Source: JADGGM01 sp027307005 (GTDB lineage: Bacteria; Gemmatimonadota; Gemmatimonadetes; Gemmatimonadales; Gemmatimonadaceae). From it: 64,000 nucleotides of DNA. A program made the position numbers and the translations under genes. Shown piece by piece: positions 61,544 to 64,000 of the stretch. Numbering within the stretch: position 1 is the first letter of the stretch; every line of letters starts with the position of its first letter. Location of the stretch: assembly GCA_035455745.1 (NCBI GenBank), contig DATIEP010000026.1, positions 9,960 through 73,959 of the forward strand. Reading direction: 5' to 3'. A model generated the notes under the pieces. It was given only the letters and a program-made list of their open reading frames with translations, made no database searches and was not told the origin of the DNA.

Positions 61544-63643
61544 TTCGACCAGCTCTTCCGGCTTGGCGGCGTCGGCAATGACCTTCTGCGCCGCCTCGCC
61601 CGGAACCTCCTCATAGCCGCGGAAGCGACGGGTGAACGTCGCATAGCCGTGCGTCATCGAGTTGAGGTGTGTCGCGTAGAGATGCATCTCGGCCTGCGGC
61701 ACCACCGCTTTCACGATCGTGCCTAACCCGTCCGACGCCGGCTGCGAGCCGAGGATCTGGCCGCGGCGCGCCGACACATCGCCCATCACGTCGCCCAGGT
61801 ATTTGTCCGGCGTACGGATTTCGAGCTCGTCCAGCGGCTCGAGCAACACCGGCTTGCACTTCGGCGCAACGACACGAAACGCGAGAATGCCCGCCATCTT
61901 GAAGGACATTTCGTTCGAGTCGACCGAATGGTACGAGCCGTCGAAGCATTCCACCTTGAAGTCGACCATCGGATAACCGGCGAGCACCCCGCGGGCGGCA
62001 GCCTCCTGGATGCCCTTGTCGACAGCCGGGATGAATTTGGACGGAATGGCGCCGCCGACGATCTGGTCATCGAACACGTAGCCTTCGCCGCGCGGCAGCG
62101 GCATGAGACGCACCCAGCAGTCTCCGAATTGGCCGCGCCCGCCAGTCTGCTTCTTGTGCCGCCCCTGCCCTTCGCCTTTCCCCTTGAGCGTCTCGCGATA
62201 TGCGATGCGCGGCTTGGTAAGCTCGGCGGTGACGCCGAACTTCCGTTTGAGCTTCGCCATGGACACTTCGAGGTGGCGTTCGCCCACGCCGGAGACGATC
62301 GTCTCGTGCGTCTCCGGATCGTAGTGGGTCGCGAAGGTCGGGTCTTCATCGTGCAGGCGATGGAGACCCTGCTGCACCTTCTCTTCATCGCCGCGCGTGC
62401 TCGCGTGCACGGCGAACGTGACTAACGGTTCGGGAATCCGGATGTCCGGCAAACGGATCGGCTGCTCGCGCGTCGACAAGGTGTCGTTCGTGTGCGTGTT
62501 CTTGAGCTTGGCCACGCACCCGATGTCTCCGGCGTGCAGACGCGGCACCTCCGTCCTGTCCTTGCCCTGCGAGACGCTCAGGTGTCCGAGCTTCTCCGAG
62601 ATGTTGCGGCTCGCGTTGTAGACTTCCTGGCCGTTCGTGACCATCCCCGAGAAGATGCGGAAAAACGACACATCGCCCACATGCGGCTCGGTGAGCGTCT
62701 TGAACACGGTTGCCGTGAAGGGCTGGTCGTCGCGGGCGTGAATCTCCATCGTGCGATCGCCCACCGCGCCAGTGAACGCGTGCAGCTCTTCCATCTCGTA
62801 GGCCGACGGCATGAGCTCGACGACTTTCGTGAGCAGTGCGCGCGTTCCGTAGGTCAGCTCGGCGGACACGCAGAACAGGGGGAACAGCTCGCCCTGTTTC
62901 ATCCCTTCCTTCATCGCAGCGATCGCTTCGTCGCGTGTGATCTCCGTGCCCTCGAGATACCGCTCGAGCATCGAGTCGTCCGTGGCCGCGATCGTCTCGA
63001 TCAAATCCTGGTAATAGCGGTCGAACTGGGCGCGATGGTCTTCCGGCACGTCCACCTCGTCGTATTCGCCGGACTTCGTGCCCTTTTTGTAGCCGTGCAG
63101 CTTGCGCGAGAACAGGTTGATGATGCCGTTGAAGCCCGGCCCTTCGCCAACCGGGATCTCGACTGGAATCACCTTGTTCGTTAGGCGCGTCTTGATCGAG
63201 TCGTACACGCGGTCGAAGCTGGCGTTCTCTTTGTCGAGCAGCGAGACGACGAACAAGATCGGATCTTTGCGTTGAACCGCCTCACGGAACATTTTTTCCG
63301 TGCCGACCTCGACGCCTGCCGTTGCGCTCACCACTACCAGCGCGCCGTCCGCTGCGGCAAGCGCGGAGATCGCGTCGCCGTGAAAGTCCAGGTAACCCGG
63401 CGCATCGATCAGGTTGATCTTGGCGTCCATCCACTCGGCATACGCGCAGCCCAGATTGATCGAATATTTCCGCTCGATCTCTTCGGGCGCGAAATCCGTG
63501 AGCGCCGTACCATCCCGCACCGATCCGTGGCGCTTGCTGGATCCGGAAACAAAAGCGAGCGCGTCGACCAACGTGGTCTTCCCGCTCGCTCCGTGCCCAA
63601 CGACCGCCACATTGCGGATCTCCGAGCTGCTGTACTCCCGCAT
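61538..63643 (-). CDS. EF-G-like translational GTPase (EF-G2 type)
   Basis: A 701-residue paralogue of elongation factor G. All five domains can be followed: the G domain with GHGASGKTTL (P-loop) and DAPGYLDF (G3), domain II, domain III, domain IV with GGRGQFGDCWVRLMP, and domain V to the end. The fourth G motif, NKxD in normal EF-G, reads SLLD (in VVSLLDKENASF), so Asn and Lys are missing. This, and the lack of tufA/rpsL neighbours, mark it as a side branch rather than the main EF-G. A GGGAG ribosome site precedes the ATG at 63643. Role unknown; ribosome recycling or stress translation are possible. Confidence 0.9.
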   Translation of the reverse strand: MREYSSSEIRNVAVVGHGASGKTTLVDALAFVSGSSKRHGSVRDGTALTDFAPEEIERKYSINLGCAYAEWMDAKINLIDAPGYLDFHGDAISALAAADGALVVVSATAGVEVGTEKMFREAVQRKDPILFVVSLLDKENASFDRVYDSIKTRLTNKVIPVEIPVGEGPGFNGIINLFSRKLHGYKKGTKSGEYDEVDVPEDHRAQFDRYYQDLIETIAATDDSMLERYLEGTEITRDEAIAAMKEGMKQGELFPLFCVSAELTYGTRALLTKVVELMPSAYEMEELHAFTGAVGDRTMEIHARDDQPFTATVFKTLTEPHVGDVSFFRIFSGMVTNGQEVYNASRNISEKLGHLSVSQGKDRTEVPRLHAGDIGCVAKLKNTHTNDTLSTREQPIRLPDIRIPEPLVTFAVHASTRGDEEKVQQGLHRLHDEDPTFATHYDPETHETIVSGVGERHLEVSMAKLKRKFGVTAELTKPRIAYRETLKGKGEGQGRHKKQTGGRGQFGDCWVRLMPLPRGEGYVFDDQIVGGAIPSKFIPAVDKGIQEAAARGVLAGYPMVDFKVECFDGSYHSVDSNEMSFKMAGILAFRVVAPKCKPVLLEPLDELEIRTPDKYLGDVMGDVSARRGQILGSQPASDGLGTIVKAVVPQAEMHLYATHLNSMTHGYATFTRRFRGYEEVPGEAAQKVIADAAKPEELVEA

Positions 63644-63918
63644 GGTAGGCTCCCTCCGCTGTCGGTCTCCTCACCGCACCGGCGACGCCGGCCACGGCCA
63701 TGGTCCTGCGCGCCGGGGTCACCCGGTCGCGATCCCTCCTCTTCGCTATGCTAGCCCACGGCCCGGGGGCGGAGCAAGGGAGCCCGACGTTTACTAGAGG
63801 TACAGTTTGGTCCGGTACCGCGCTGAGACTCGTTGGTCGCGACCCGAGTAGTGTGAAGCATCCCCCTCGGCGCGCGGGTGGTGGGCTTCCTCGCTTTGAG
63901 GATACGGACTGAACGGAT
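63644..63918. other. Non-coding upstream region of the EF-G-like gene
   Basis: No convincing gene is present between the EF-G-like start and the terminal inverted repeat. The stretch should contain the minus-strand promoter of the EF-G-like gene. A modest A+T-rich patch lies at about 63785-63815, but I cannot define -35 and -10 boxes with confidence. Confidence 0.45.
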
Positions 63919-64000
63919 GACGGCACGGAGAACGGCACGGACCGCTCGGATGGAGCCGGCGCCGAGCAGCCGAGCGATCCGTGCCGTTCTCCGTGCTGTT
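63919..64000. repeat. Long inverted repeat at the right edge
   Basis: A 30-bp inverted repeat (63920-63949 with 63970-63999) with 28 of 30 positions complementary encloses a 20-nt GC-rich loop. The left arm itself contains a direct repeat of ACGGCACGGA (63920-63929 and 63932-63941). It may extend beyond the window. Stem and loop sizes resemble the element at 2427-2518, although the sequences differ. Confidence 0.75.

Overview
The window is 64 kb of compact, GC-rich (about two thirds G+C by eye) bacterial chromosome. It holds 57 protein-coding genes. I see no rRNA, tRNA, CRISPR array, transposase, integrase or phage module. The gene mix suggests a free-living aerobic chemoheterotroph, most likely Gemmatimonadota, with Acidobacteriota or another deep Gram-negative phylum as the alternative. 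The pointers are a PadR regulator next to a large MacB/FtsX-type permease, secreted S9 peptidases and BNR-type beta-propellers, many lipoproteins, and OtsAB trehalose synthesis. This is an inference from gene families; no ribosomal marker is present.

Layout. 1-4 kb: lipoprotein, secreted S9 peptidase and di-heme peroxidase, all on minus. 4.1-6.7 kb: a Tat-exported molybdenum hydroxylase pair. 7.2-9.5 kb: a two-subunit thiamine-diphosphate decarboxylase with an aminotransferase. 10.2-13.3 kb: PadR regulator with a visible operator, then a permease broken by a one-base frameshift. 13.3-18.2 kb: DinB-like protein, a LicC-LicD type fusion and a very large beta-propeller. 18.4-23 kb: P1 peptidase, retropepsin-like protein, PQQ sugar dehydrogenase and a 2-oxoacid dehydrogenase E1 alpha. 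23-30.4 kb: zinc-ribbon Ser/Thr kinase coupled to a response-regulator diguanylate cyclase, threonine dehydratase, gyrA and a beta-hydroxyacid dehydrogenase. 30.4-35.5 kb: a small-enzyme operon, then E2 and E3 of a 2-oxoacid dehydrogenase closed by a strong terminator. 35.5-42 kb: ECF sigma/anti-sigma pair, orphan DNA adenine methylase, CoA-transferase, phasin-like protein, otsB and otsA. 42.2-48.3 kb: GHMP kinase, M20 peptidase, an RNase HI homologue lacking catalytic residues, and two glycosyltransferases. 48.4-56.7 kb: zinc-ribbon protein, cytochrome c, IPMDH-like enzyme, thiolase, two uncharacterised envelope proteins, 3-hydroxyacyl-CoA dehydrogenase and an FAD oxidase. 56.7-63.6 kb: thyX, two tandem D-Ala-D-Ala-ligase-like ATP-grasp enzymes, lysine 2,3-aminomutase and an EF-G-like GTPase.

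Coupling is tight. Start/stop overlaps of the ATGA or GTGA type join the peptidase and first lipoprotein, the decarboxylase subunits, kinase and cyclase, sigma and anti-sigma, otsA and otsB, GHMP kinase and M20 peptidase, and cytochrome and IPMDH-like enzyme.

The most unusual signal is not a gene. The non-palindromic heptamer GTTAGGC (or its complement GCCTAAC) occurs about 75 times by hand count, against roughly 7 expected from base composition. It lies mostly inside genes, about equally on the two DNA strands, but biased about 2.7:1 toward GTTAGGC on the coding strand. It looks like an iterated genomic signature of the uptake-sequence, Chi or HIP1 kind. The second most interesting item is the ATP-grasp pair beside a beta-lysine-forming aminomutase, which could be an uncharacterised beta-lysine conjugation pathway.
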